From Clostridiaceae bacterium UBA5444 (GTDB taxonomy: Bacteria; Bacillota; Clostridia; Clostridiales; Oxobacteraceae): a DNA stretch of 41,582 nt. Positions 16,753 through 24,370 of the stretch are shown in pieces. The stretch is taken from contig DIRE01000027.1 in assembly GCA_002426575.1 (NCBI GenBank), positions 21,189 to 62,770 of the forward strand, read 5' to 3'. A model generated the notes under the pieces. The model was not told the origin of the DNA, did no database searches, and worked only from the letters and a program-made list of their open reading frames with translations. Numbering within the stretch: the first letter of the stretch is position 1; the number at the start of each line of letters is the position of its first letter. A program made the translations under genes and the position numbers.

Positions 16753-17646
16753 TTAAATATCTGCCATAGCTTTTACAGAAACAGCATATTCAGATGGGGT
16801 CATATTAACATATCTTTTGAAACTTCTTGAAAAATAATGCACTGAATCAAACCCTAACATCTCAGATATTTCAGTAAAGTTGTTTTTGCCTTCCCGTATA
16901 AGTTTCTTTGCCTCTTCCATCTTTAACATTCTAAAATATGACATAACTCCCTGGCCTGTAGATTCTTTAAATATGGTCTTAAGATATGTCTTTCCAAAAT
17001 AGAATTCTTGGCATATATCATCAAATCGCAGGTTTTTATGTAGATTATTATTCATAAATTCAATTATATTATCTGTAATATCCTCCTCCACCCTTTTTTT
17101 AGCTGCAGAATATAATCTCTCCTCACTATGGGATGAGCTATTTTCTCTTATTAATCCTATAAGAAGCATTTCAAGATAAATTTTAATTAGCTGTTCAGAG
17201 CCTACTTTTGCATTATCCCTTTTTTCTAATGTAACGTAGTCCTTACAAAGATCATTAACAAATGTATTTTTCCCCTCTTTTATTATTTTACCTATTAAAT
17301 CTTTTTTAGAATTTGAAAGATATAAAATCTTATTCTCAAAAAACTTCATGGCCTCTGAATTGCAGTCAAAACTTATGACCACAATATTAGGAGCAATCTT
17401 CCCATTAGCCCAAACACTATGAAACTCATTAGGCTTATGAAATACAATGTCCCCCTGCTCTAATTTGTACCCCTTAGTATCTGCCATAATCTCAACTTCA
17501 CCACTATCCACATATAAAAACTCCCAGAAATTATGTTTTTCACCTTTAAAAACATAATCACTTGCAAATTCAAAATAATGTATTGATATAATACTGTTTA
17601 TAGTGATAATATCATTAAGCTTTGCTTTTGAGTATTCAACATCCAT
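16753..17646 (-). CDS. AraC-family transcriptional regulator with cupin sensor domain
   Basis: About 297 residues: an N-terminal AraC-type cupin domain (LEQGDIVFHKPNEFHSVWA near residues 60-80) and a C-terminal double helix-turn-helix (LRFDDICQEFYFGKTYLKTIF, then FTEISEMLGFDSVHYFSRSF and MTPSEY). It is divergent from an isomerase/dehydrogenase pair, which it probably controls in response to a sugar or sugar acid. The start is unclear. ATG 17661 directly abuts AAAGGA with no spacer, ATG 17646 is 15 bases away, and an ATT between them has the best spacing. I report 17646. Confidence 0.88.
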   Translation of the reverse strand: MDVEYSKAKLNDIITINSIISIHYFEFASDYVFKGEKHNFWEFLYVDSGEVEIMADTKGYKLEQGDIVFHKPNEFHSVWANGKIAPNIVVISFDCNSEAMKFFENKILYLSNSKKDLIGKIIKEGKNTFVNDLCKDYVTLEKRDNAKVGSEQLIKIYLEMLLIGLIRENSSSHSEERLYSAAKKRVEEDITDNIIEFMNNNLHKNLRFDDICQEFYFGKTYLKTIFKESTGQGVMSYFRMLKMEEAKKLIREGKNNFTEISEMLGFDSVHYFSRSFKRYVNMTPSEYAVSVKAMADI

Positions 17647-17771
17647 ACCTAAAATAATCATTCCTTTCGACAGTTAACTAATCAGTATCAATATACATAT
17701 TTTGACCAAAAGTATAAATAAGCAGTCCATTATTCTATATATAATTAATTCTATTTATAGTAGATTGTATA

Positions 17772-17800
17772 TTGAAGACGTAATTTAAACTTTATATTTT
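17772..17800 (+). promoter_or_regulatory. Promoter candidate for the isomerase/dehydrogenase pair
   Basis: TTGAAG (17772-17777), a 17-base spacer and TATTTT (17795-17800) lie about 50 bases upstream of the ATG in the divergent gap that would hold the AraC-type operator. The gap is AT-rich, so confidence is limited. Confidence 0.4.
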
Positions 17801-17850
17801 AAACCATATCTATATTATAACTATTAAAATGACGAAAGGAAGGCGATATA

Positions 17851-18690
17851 ATGAAAAAAGGTATAAACATATGGTCTTTTAAAGTAGATACTCCTGTTAT
17901 AGACTGTATAGGTATTGCAAAGGATGCAGGCTTTGACGGTATAGAACTTGGCTTTAATGAAACTGGAGAAGTAAGCCTTGAAAGCAGTGAAAAAGAACTA
18001 TTAGAAATTAAAAGGGCTGCTTCTGATATTGGAATTGAAATACCAAGCCTTGCAACAGGGCTTTTTTGGCAATATCCCTTTACAAGTGGAGATAAAAAGA
18101 CAAGAGATAAAGCAATACTAATAGCTAAAAAGCAGCTTGAAACTGCAAAAATATTAGGAGCGGATACAATATTAATTGTTCCAGGTGCAGTAGGGGTGGA
18201 TTTTGCTCCAGATCTTCCTGTTATAGACTATGAAAAGGCTTATGAATTATCACTTGAGGCATTCTGTGAGATAAAATACTTAGCTGAGGAATTAAAGGTA
18301 TCAATAGGAATTGAAAATGTATGGAACAAATTCTTATTATCACCTCTTGAGATGAGAGACTTTATAGATAAAATAGGAAGTAATTATGTTGGCTCCTATC
18401 TAGACGTTGGAAACGTTATTTACACAGGATACCCAGAGCAGTGGATTCGCATACTTGGGAAAAGGATTAAGAAACTTCATTTCAAGGATTTTAGAAGAGA
18501 TGTTGGAAATCTTTCAGGTTTTGTTGATCTTCTATCAGGAGACGTAAACTTCCCTGAAGTTATGAAAGCTTTAGATGAAATTGGTTATACTGGATATGCC
18601 ACAGCAGAGATGATACCAAATTATACTTATTATACAAACCAGATAGTATACAATACTTCAAATTCAATGGATAGGATATTTGGCAAATAA
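17851..18690 (+). CDS. Sugar-phosphate isomerase/epimerase (xylose isomerase-like TIM barrel)
   Basis: A 279-residue protein of the AP-endonuclease-2/xylose isomerase-like fold. Likely metal ligands are Glu154 in IGIENVWN, Asp in YLDVGN, His in KLHFKDF and the late Glu in ATAEM. This spacing resembles ketose 3-epimerases and hexulose-6-phosphate isomerase-like enzymes. AAGGAAGG precedes the ATG. It is followed after 24 bases by an oxidoreductase, and together with the divergent AraC regulator they look like a small sugar or polyol catabolic unit. The substrate cannot be told from sequence. Confidence 0.8.
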   Translation: MKKGINIWSFKVDTPVIDCIGIAKDAGFDGIELGFNETGEVSLESSEKELLEIKRAASDIGIEIPSLATGLFWQYPFTSGDKKTRDKAILIAKKQLETAKILGADTILIVPGAVGVDFAPDLPVIDYEKAYELSLEAFCEIKYLAEELKVSIGIENVWNKFLLSPLEMRDFIDKIGSNYVGSYLDVGNVIYTGYPEQWIRILGKRIKKLHFKDFRRDVGNLSGFVDLLSGDVNFPEVMKALDEIGYTGYATAEMIPNYTYYTNQIVYNTSNSMDRIFGK

Positions 18691-18714
18691 AAACAACTTA
18701 AAGGAGGAAATGAA

Positions 18715-19740
18715 ATGTTAAAGGTAGGATTAATAGGAATTGGATTTATGGGGCGTGGACATCTTGATAATTACATTCGTTTAGAATCAGAAAACGCTCC
18801 TGTAAAACTTGTTGCAATTTGTGATATTGATAAAGACAAATTTAAAGGAAAGTTTGTACCAGGTAATATAGATGTTGGAAACCAAAAATACGATTTTTCA
18901 AAGTATAATCTATATACAAGCATAGATGAAATGCTTGAAAAAGAAGATTTAGACTATGTTGATATAGCTCTTCCATCATATCTGCATGCTGACGCTACAG
19001 TTAAGGCTTTAAACAAAGGTCTTCATGTATTATGTGAAAAACCTATGGCTTTAAAATCTGAAGATTGTGCTAGAATGATTGAAGCATCTAAAAAGAATAA
19101 CAAGAAGCTTATGATAGGTCACTGCCTGCGTTTTTGGCCTGCTTATGAATATCTAAAAGAATGTGTTGAAAACGAAAAGTTTGGTAAACCAGTTAGCGGT
19201 TATTTCTTTAGGGGAGGAGAAACTCCTGCATGGTCTTATGAAGGATGGCTATTAAAGAAAGAAAAAAGCGGCGGTGCATTATTTGATCAGCACGTACACG
19301 ATGTAGACACAATCAACTGGGTATTTGGAAAGCCATCAAAGGTATCAACCATAGCTAAAGTTGTAATTGAGGGAGATGGATACGATTCTCTATCCACTAA
19401 CTATATATACAATAATGGATTAGTAATAAATGCTCAAGATGACTGGACAATCAATGGAGATTTTGGATTTGAAATGTCATTTAGGGTTGGCTTTGAAAAA
19501 GGATGCTTAGTTCTCGAAAGAGGAGTATTAACTGCATATCCATATGACGGTAAGGCATTTAAGCCTGAACTTCCAAAAGACATTGGATATTATAGAGAGA
19601 TGAGCTACTTTGTAGATTGTTTAGTAAATGATAAACCTATTTGTGCTGCACCTCCTGAAAGTTCTATGGAAACAATAGTAATAGCTGAGGCTGAGGAAGC
19701 TTCCGCAGATGATATGGGTGCATTAAAGAATATAAAATAA
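18715..19740 (+). CDS. Gfo/Idh/MocA-family oxidoreductase
   Basis: A 341-residue NAD(P)-dependent dehydrogenase. The N-terminal Rossmann fold opens GLIGIGFMGRGHLDNY with an acidic residue (AICDIDKDKF) after the second strand, suggesting NAD. The family motif LCEKPMAL (about residues 100-107) contains the catalytic lysine, and DQHVHDVDTINWVFG contains the usual active-site Asp and His. The family oxidises or isomerises sugars, inositols and their derivatives. AAGGAGG precedes the ATG. It is the second gene of the AraC-linked pair and ends at a perfect terminator. Confidence 0.88.
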   Translation: MLKVGLIGIGFMGRGHLDNYIRLESENAPVKLVAICDIDKDKFKGKFVPGNIDVGNQKYDFSKYNLYTSIDEMLEKEDLDYVDIALPSYLHADATVKALNKGLHVLCEKPMALKSEDCARMIEASKKNNKKLMIGHCLRFWPAYEYLKECVENEKFGKPVSGYFFRGGETPAWSYEGWLLKKEKSGGALFDQHVHDVDTINWVFGKPSKVSTIAKVVIEGDGYDSLSTNYIYNNGLVINAQDDWTINGDFGFEMSFRVGFEKGCLVLERGVLTAYPYDGKAFKPELPKDIGYYREMSYFVDCLVNDKPICAAPPESSMETIVIAEAEEASADDMGALKNIK

Positions 19741-19756
19741 ATTTAAAAGCTATTAT

Positions 19757-19785
19757 AAAAAGGAGCCAAATATTGGCTCCTTTTT
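19757..19785. terminator. Bidirectional terminator
   Basis: A perfect 13-base-pair stem (19757-19769 with 19773-19785), 3-base loop, with A and T runs on either side. It serves the oxidoreductase gene on the plus strand and the serine operon on the minus strand; the HAD-gene stop lies within the right arm. Confidence 0.9.
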
Positions 19786-20491
19786 ATAATATATTTTTTA
19801 TATCTAAAAGATTTTTTATCTCAATACAGTCTATTTTATCATTAATAGTTTCATCTAGTCTATTAAACCATATACCATTTATACCTGCATTATTGGCTCC
19901 TATTATGTCAACCTTATAATCATCACCTATAAATACGGCCTCGTCATTTAAAAAGCCTGAGGAGGTCAGCGCATACTCAAATATTTCTTTAGATGGCTTT
20001 ATAGCACCAACCTCATCAGATACAAAAACATAATCAAAATATTTTCTTATATTGCTGCTATCTAACTTTCTATGCTGACCATCCTTAAATCCATTTGTTA
20101 TTATGCCCATCTTGTATTTTCCATAAAGATAATCAAGAATTTCTTTTGCATTATCCACTAAATATGGCTTCATTGAGGTCCTAGTCACAAACTCTTCATC
20201 AAGCTGCCCTGAAATATCATCTTTATAAATACCCATTGCCTCTAATGTATTTTTAAACCTAATTGCCCTTAATACTTCCTTTTTGATTTTTCCTTGCCTA
20301 TAATCTTCCCAAAGTCTCTCATTGTATTCATCAAATGCATTTATAAACTCACAAGGCCTATAATACTTATCAATATATTTTATATGGTCATCATATATTT
20401 CCTGAAGCGTCAAATATTCATTTTTGTGAAAGTCCCAAAGTGTATTGTCTAAATCAAAGTAAACAATCTTTACTCTGTTTTTAAACTCCAT
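19784..20491 (-). CDS. HAD-family hydrolase (YjjG-like), possible phosphoserine phosphatase
   Basis: A 235-residue HAD phosphatase with all four motifs: FDLDNTL (nucleophile Asp13, acid/base Asp15), ITNG, the lysine of KPSKEIF, and FIGDDYKVDIIGANNAG. The helical cap (about 20-90) places it in subfamily I, as in YjjG/YfnB nucleotidases. It is the last gene of an operon controlled by a serine T-box, 6 bases after the TIM-barrel gene, with its AAGGAG overlapping that stop codon. No canonical serB is in the window, so it may supply the phosphoserine phosphatase step. That is inference; a general housecleaning phosphatase is the alternative. Confidence 0.82.
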   Translation of the reverse strand: MEFKNRVKIVYFDLDNTLWDFHKNEYLTLQEIYDDHIKYIDKYYRPCEFINAFDEYNERLWEDYRQGKIKKEVLRAIRFKNTLEAMGIYKDDISGQLDEEFVTRTSMKPYLVDNAKEILDYLYGKYKMGIITNGFKDGQHRKLDSSNIRKYFDYVFVSDEVGAIKPSKEIFEYALTSSGFLNDEAVFIGDDYKVDIIGANNAGINGIWFNRLDETINDKIDCIEIKNLLDIKNIL

Positions 20492-20497
20492 AAAATC

Positions 20498-21289
20498 CTA
20501 CTCCTTAAATATTTCTTTTATATTTTTATAACTTTCTAATGCAGCCTCTTTTGGTCTAACCTCAATTATATAATATAAATCATTTTTCTCAACAAAAGAC
20601 ATGAAATGCTTAAAGTCCACATCCCCTTCCCCTATTATGGAATGATCTTTTTTACCTTTTACATCATGTATGTGAACATTTCTAACATACTTACAATTTT
20701 CAATCATGAATTCTTGTTGTTCCTTTTTTAAAAATGAATGACCCATATCCCAAGTTAGATATAATCCTTTTCCAAGAAGCTGCTTAATAGCATCTCTTTT
20801 TACACTGCTAAAATAGCCTGTATTTTCTGCACAAACAATTATCTTATCCTTAGAGTAATCTACAATTTGTTTAAAACTATCATTTAGCACCACTTTAAAT
20901 TTATCCTTGTAGTAGTCTTCAACATATATACTCCCATCAACCATTGTGAATTTAACACTATCACCTATATGGAATGTAAACCTTTCTCCCCCCAGCTCTG
21001 ATGCAAAATCAATACATTCTTTAAGCCTTGTAACTCCTGTTTCAGCTACTAGCCTTTGCATACTGCAAAGATTTATATCCTCAGGGCCATGAAATGTAAG
21101 GCTTATATTATTATACTTTGCAAACTTTTTTATATGCTCTCTTTCCTGCTTATCATAGCGTTCAGGAAAAAACTCTGGCATATTTAAATTAATCTCTACA
21201 CCTGCAAATCCATTTTTGCCTGCAAATTCAATTGCATCAATTATTGAAGAAAAACCGTAAGTAGCCGAAAAACCAAATCTTTTATTCAT
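20498..21289 (-). CDS. Xylose isomerase-like TIM-barrel protein of the serine operon
   Basis: A 264-residue sugar isomerase/AP-endonuclease-2-like TIM barrel. Candidate metal ligands are Glu in GVEINLN, His in TFHGPEDI, Glu in VCAENTGY, Asp in LTWDMGHS, His in VHIHDVKG and a final Glu in YYIIEV. ATG 21289 is chosen for AGGGGG 9 bases upstream. It sits 13 bases after serA and is co-transcribed with it. A role in serine synthesis is not established for this fold. It might act on a side product such as hydroxypyruvate or a phosphohydroxy acid, or simply be passenger. Unrelated to the paralogue at 17851 beyond the fold. Confidence 0.78.
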   Translation of the reverse strand: MNKRFGFSATYGFSSIIDAIEFAGKNGFAGVEINLNMPEFFPERYDKQEREHIKKFAKYNNISLTFHGPEDINLCSMQRLVAETGVTRLKECIDFASELGGERFTFHIGDSVKFTMVDGSIYVEDYYKDKFKVVLNDSFKQIVDYSKDKIIVCAENTGYFSSVKRDAIKQLLGKGLYLTWDMGHSFLKKEQQEFMIENCKYVRNVHIHDVKGKKDHSIIGEGDVDFKHFMSFVEKNDLYYIIEVRPKEAALESYKNIKEIFKE

Positions 21290-21302
21290 CGCTCTTATCC
21301 CC

Positions 21303-22910
21303 CTAAAAAACAACCAAGTTTGCTTTTACAATTCCATCCATTCTTCTAATACCATCCATTACATCCTCTGGAACTATATCATCAACATTTATTGCCATAA
21401 GTGCCACGTCACCTTTTTTGTTCCTGCTCACCCTCATTGTGGCTATATTTATATCTGCATTTCCAAGTATTGTACCGATTCTTCCAACAAAGCCTGGCAT
21501 ATCTTTATTGTTTATTAAAAGCAAGTATTTTTCAGGTACAACATCTATATAATACCCAGAAATATATGTTATCCTAATATCGTTAGCCCCAAATACTGTT
21601 CCTCCAAAGGATTTGTGTCCATGTTTATTGTATACCTTAACCTTTATAAAGCTCGAATAATCTTCACATACACTTGATGTGCTCTCAACTACATCTATTC
21701 CAAATTCCTTAGCAGCATAAAGAGAATTTACATAATTAATATTATTATCTGCTATATTGCTTAAGAAGCCTTTTAAATAAGATAAAGTAAGCATTCTAAT
21801 ATTCATATCTGCTGACTGTCCGCTATAAATTATCTCTATTTTGTTTACAGCATCTTTACATAATTGGTAATAAAGCACCCCCATCTTTTCCATAAGGAGC
21901 ATAAATGGTTTAATGTTTTGGAGCTCATCCTTCTGAAGGCATGGCATATTAATTGCATTTTCGACCACGTCGCCATTTAAAGCTTCTAATACTTCCTTTG
22001 CAACAGTTATGCCCACATTATCTTGTGCTTCATTGGTGGATGCTCCAATATGCGGTGTTATTATAATATTATCTAATTCTAATAAATCGTTTTTGTAATC
22101 TTGTGTTTCTCCTTCTTTAAGATCATATTTAGGTTCTACTTCAAGTACATCTGTAGCTGCACAATGGATTATTCCCTCTGTTAAAGCCCACTTTAATGCT
22201 TTTTCATCAATTAGTCCACCCCTTGCACAGTTAACAATCCTTGCTGATTTCTTCATCTTTTTAAATTCATCATAGCTTATCATACCTTTTGTTTCAGCAG
22301 TTTTAGGAGTGTGTATAGTTATAAAATCACATTGAGGGAGCATTTCATCTAAGGTATCTATCTTTTCCACCCCTAGTTTTTTAAACTTTTCATCAGAGAT
22401 ATAAGGATCATAGGCAATGACTCTCATCTTAAAGGCATTAAGCCTCGATGCAACAATTGAACCAATTCTTCCAAGTCCTATTATACCTACAGTCTTTTTA
22501 TATAGCTCCACACCTTTTAGATTGTTTCTTCTAAAATCCCCCATTCTAACCATACCATCTGCCTTAGATATGTTTCTTGCACATGCAAGTATAAGACCTA
22601 TGGTATGTTCTGCTGCTGACGTACTATTAGAATCTGGTGTATTAACAACTATTATACCTTGTTTTGTTGCTTCATTAATATCAATATTATCCGTTCCGTT
22701 GCCTGCTCTTCCAATCACCTTAAGCATACCTGCACTGCTTAAAAGCTCCTTATCCACACGTACAGTACTTCTTACTATAAGTGCATCATAGTCTTTGATT
22801 ATAGCTTTAAGTTCCTCTTTTGACATACCGAGTATTACGTCTACATAAGCATTTTGTTTTAGATATTCTATACCCTTGTCTGAGATTCTTTCTGCAACAA
22901 GTATCTTCAT
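21303..22910 (-). CDS. serA: D-3-phosphoglycerate dehydrogenase
   Basis: First committed step of serine synthesis: 3-phosphoglycerate to 3-phosphohydroxypyruvate. A 535-residue long-form SerA with the substrate-binding half (VGRAGNGTDNIDI), Rossmann domain (VGIIGLGRIGSIVA), catalytic Arg and Glu region (NCARGGLIDE), and His in IITPHIGAST. An intervening ASB-like domain (about 320-440) and a C-terminal ACT domain (LLINNKDMPGFVGRIGTILG) follow, the latter possibly sensing serine. The ATG overlaps the preceding aminotransferase stop (ATGA), so they are translationally coupled. Confidence 0.95.
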   Translation of the reverse strand: MKILVAERISDKGIEYLKQNAYVDVILGMSKEELKAIIKDYDALIVRSTVRVDKELLSSAGMLKVIGRAGNGTDNIDINEATKQGIIVVNTPDSNSTSAAEHTIGLILACARNISKADGMVRMGDFRRNNLKGVELYKKTVGIIGLGRIGSIVASRLNAFKMRVIAYDPYISDEKFKKLGVEKIDTLDEMLPQCDFITIHTPKTAETKGMISYDEFKKMKKSARIVNCARGGLIDEKALKWALTEGIIHCAATDVLEVEPKYDLKEGETQDYKNDLLELDNIIITPHIGASTNEAQDNVGITVAKEVLEALNGDVVENAINMPCLQKDELQNIKPFMLLMEKMGVLYYQLCKDAVNKIEIIYSGQSADMNIRMLTLSYLKGFLSNIADNNINYVNSLYAAKEFGIDVVESTSSVCEDYSSFIKVKVYNKHGHKSFGGTVFGANDIRITYISGYYIDVVPEKYLLLINNKDMPGFVGRIGTILGNADINIATMRVSRNKKGDVALMAINVDDIVPEDVMDGIRRMDGIVKANLVVF

Positions 22911-24028
22911 TTTTGCGCCTCCAACATATTTTCTATTTGTTTTACTATATTATCTGTATCATTTTTATAACCTATGGTATTTAAAGAGGTACCTAAACCT
23001 TTCATAGTTTTAATTATATATTCGTCCTTAACATAACCCATATGGCCTATTCTTATTATTTTGCCTTTTAATTTTCCTTGTCCACCAGCTATGACTATTC
23101 CCTGTTTTGACATCTCTTTAATTATTTCCTTTGCACTTAAACCTTCTGGCACGTATAGTGCTGTAAGTATCTCTGAGTTAAATCTGCTGTCCGGGAACTC
23201 TTTAAGACCCATTAGTTTACATCCATACTTAACTATATCTGAATGTCTTTTATGCCTCTTTATTATATTATCTATTCCATTATGTTCTATTATATTTAGG
23301 CTCTCATCAAGTCCTAGTATAAGCGATGTTCCTGGAGTATATGGCATGTTTAAGTCTTTGTACTTTTTTAAATCAAAATAGAACTTGGGTATTGTAGAAT
23401 TGTAAATAGCATCCCATGCACTATCTGATAATGAGATTATAGAGAGTCCTGGAGGGCACATAAGTCCTTTTTGTGATCCTGCAATAGCTGCATCTACTGA
23501 AAACTCATCTGCATTAAATTCAACACATCCTAATGCGCTTACTATATCAACAATGAACAAAGAATCATAATTCTTAACAACTTGGCCTAATTTTTTTATG
23601 TCATTTTTTACGCCTGTAGAGGTTTCACTATATGTGGCATATACGGCCTTATATTTTTCTTTTTCAAGTTCCTGCCTTAATTCATCTTCAATTACTCCCT
23701 TTCCCCATTCCACTATTTTTTCATGAACATCTACCCCATATATTCTTGCTATATCTGCAAACCTTTTACCAAATACTCCACAGTTTAATACAAGCAGTTT
23801 ATCACCCTTAGAAAACAAATTAACTACAGATGCTTCAAGTCCGCCTGTACCAGAGCTTAAAAGCAGGGCCAAGTCATTTTTGCATCCAAATAATCTTTTT
23901 AGTTTTATATTTACATTTTTATAAATCTCATCAAATTCGTCCGTCCTATGATGGATGTTAAGGCTCATTTTATTGAATACATCATTTGGTATATTTGTAG
24001 GCCCTGGTGTCATTAATAATTTTTCCAC
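22907..24028 (-). CDS. Class V aminotransferase, probable phosphoserine aminotransferase role
   Basis: A 373-residue PLP enzyme of the alanine-glyoxylate/serine-pyruvate group. It opens LLMTPGPTNIP, has LLSSGTGGLEA for phosphate binding, Asp161 in FIVDIVSALG, and the PLP lysine Lys187 in IAGSQKGLMCPPG. It starts at GTG 24028 with GGAGGGG five bases upstream, first gene behind a serine T-box and coupled to serA. This context suggests it transaminates phosphohydroxypyruvate to phosphoserine in place of classical SerC, as proposed for other clostridial SerA neighbours. Serine-glyoxylate or alanine-glyoxylate exchange remain possible. Confidence 0.88.
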   Translation of the reverse strand: MEKLLMTPGPTNIPNDVFNKMSLNIHHRTDEFDEIYKNVNIKLKRLFGCKNDLALLLSSGTGGLEASVVNLFSKGDKLLVLNCGVFGKRFADIARIYGVDVHEKIVEWGKGVIEDELRQELEKEKYKAVYATYSETSTGVKNDIKKLGQVVKNYDSLFIVDIVSALGCVEFNADEFSVDAAIAGSQKGLMCPPGLSIISLSDSAWDAIYNSTIPKFYFDLKKYKDLNMPYTPGTSLILGLDESLNIIEHNGIDNIIKRHKRHSDIVKYGCKLMGLKEFPDSRFNSEILTALYVPEGLSAKEIIKEMSKQGIVIAGGQGKLKGKIIRIGHMGYVKDEYIIKTMKGLGTSLNTIGYKNDTDNIVKQIENMLEAQK

Positions 24029-24040
24029 ACTATCCCCTCC

Positions 24041-24285
24041 AAAAAAAATAATCTTGCCCTAATAAAAGGGCAAGATTTATCTCACGGTACCACCTTAATT
24101 TTATCTCTATAATTTTTAACGAAATCACCCGCCATGACTACTTATATAATACGCTTTTTTTTAAGTATTATATTTCATCAATGGACTCAGGGGCGGATTC
24201 AAAGGGCTTAAATAGAGTTTCCCACTACCCAACTCTTCTCTTGAATTTAAAATCCTTTTACTATTCCCTTCATCGAAATAAAGTA
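24041..24285 (-). ncRNA. T-box leader of the serine operon, tRNA-Ser specific
   Basis: On the minus strand the leader carries AGAGAAGAGTTGG and GTGGGAAACTC of Stem I. The specifier segment GAA-TCC-GCCCCTGAG has TCC (Ser) complementary to 24195-24197. The T-box core AAGGTGGTACCGTGAG lies near 24081-24098. An 11-base-pair terminator (24050-24077) with eight Ts follows. The specifier agrees with the downstream serA operon, so regulation by uncharged tRNA-Ser is well supported. The UGGN bulge reads UGGU, which would need a G-U pair if the discriminator base of this tRNA-Ser is G as in most bacteria. Confidence 0.92.
24050..24077 (-). terminator. T-box regulated terminator before the serine operon
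   Basis: AATCTTGCCCT pairs with AGGGCAAGATT around a 6-base loop, and on the minus strand the hairpin runs into eight Ts just before the GGAGGGG of the first gene. Confidence 0.9.
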
Positions 24286-24294
24286 TTAAAGTAA

Positions 24295-24323
24295 ATAATA
24301 TAATATATTTTTCTTATTGTCAA
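24295..24323 (-). promoter_or_regulatory. Promoter of the serine T-box transcript
   Basis: On the minus strand a perfect TTGACA (24318-24323), a 17-base spacer and TATTAT (24295-24300) precede the T-box leader. Confidence 0.85.
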
Positions 24324-24334
24324 TACAAATTATT

Positions 24335-24370
24335 TAATTACAGCCATATTTTTAGGCATGGCTGTAATTA
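24335..24370 (-). terminator. Terminator at the end of prfC
   Basis: A perfect 13-base-pair stem (24335-24347 with 24358-24370) with a 10-base loop. The first arm on the minus strand contains the prfC stop codon. The following tract is A/T-rich but not a pure T run, so strength is uncertain. Confidence 0.65.

Noticed and set aside
17662..17675. Possible Spo0A box (TGTCGAA) before the AraC-type gene
   Set aside because: The match is short and merges with the ribosome binding site AAAGGA, so it is as likely chance.
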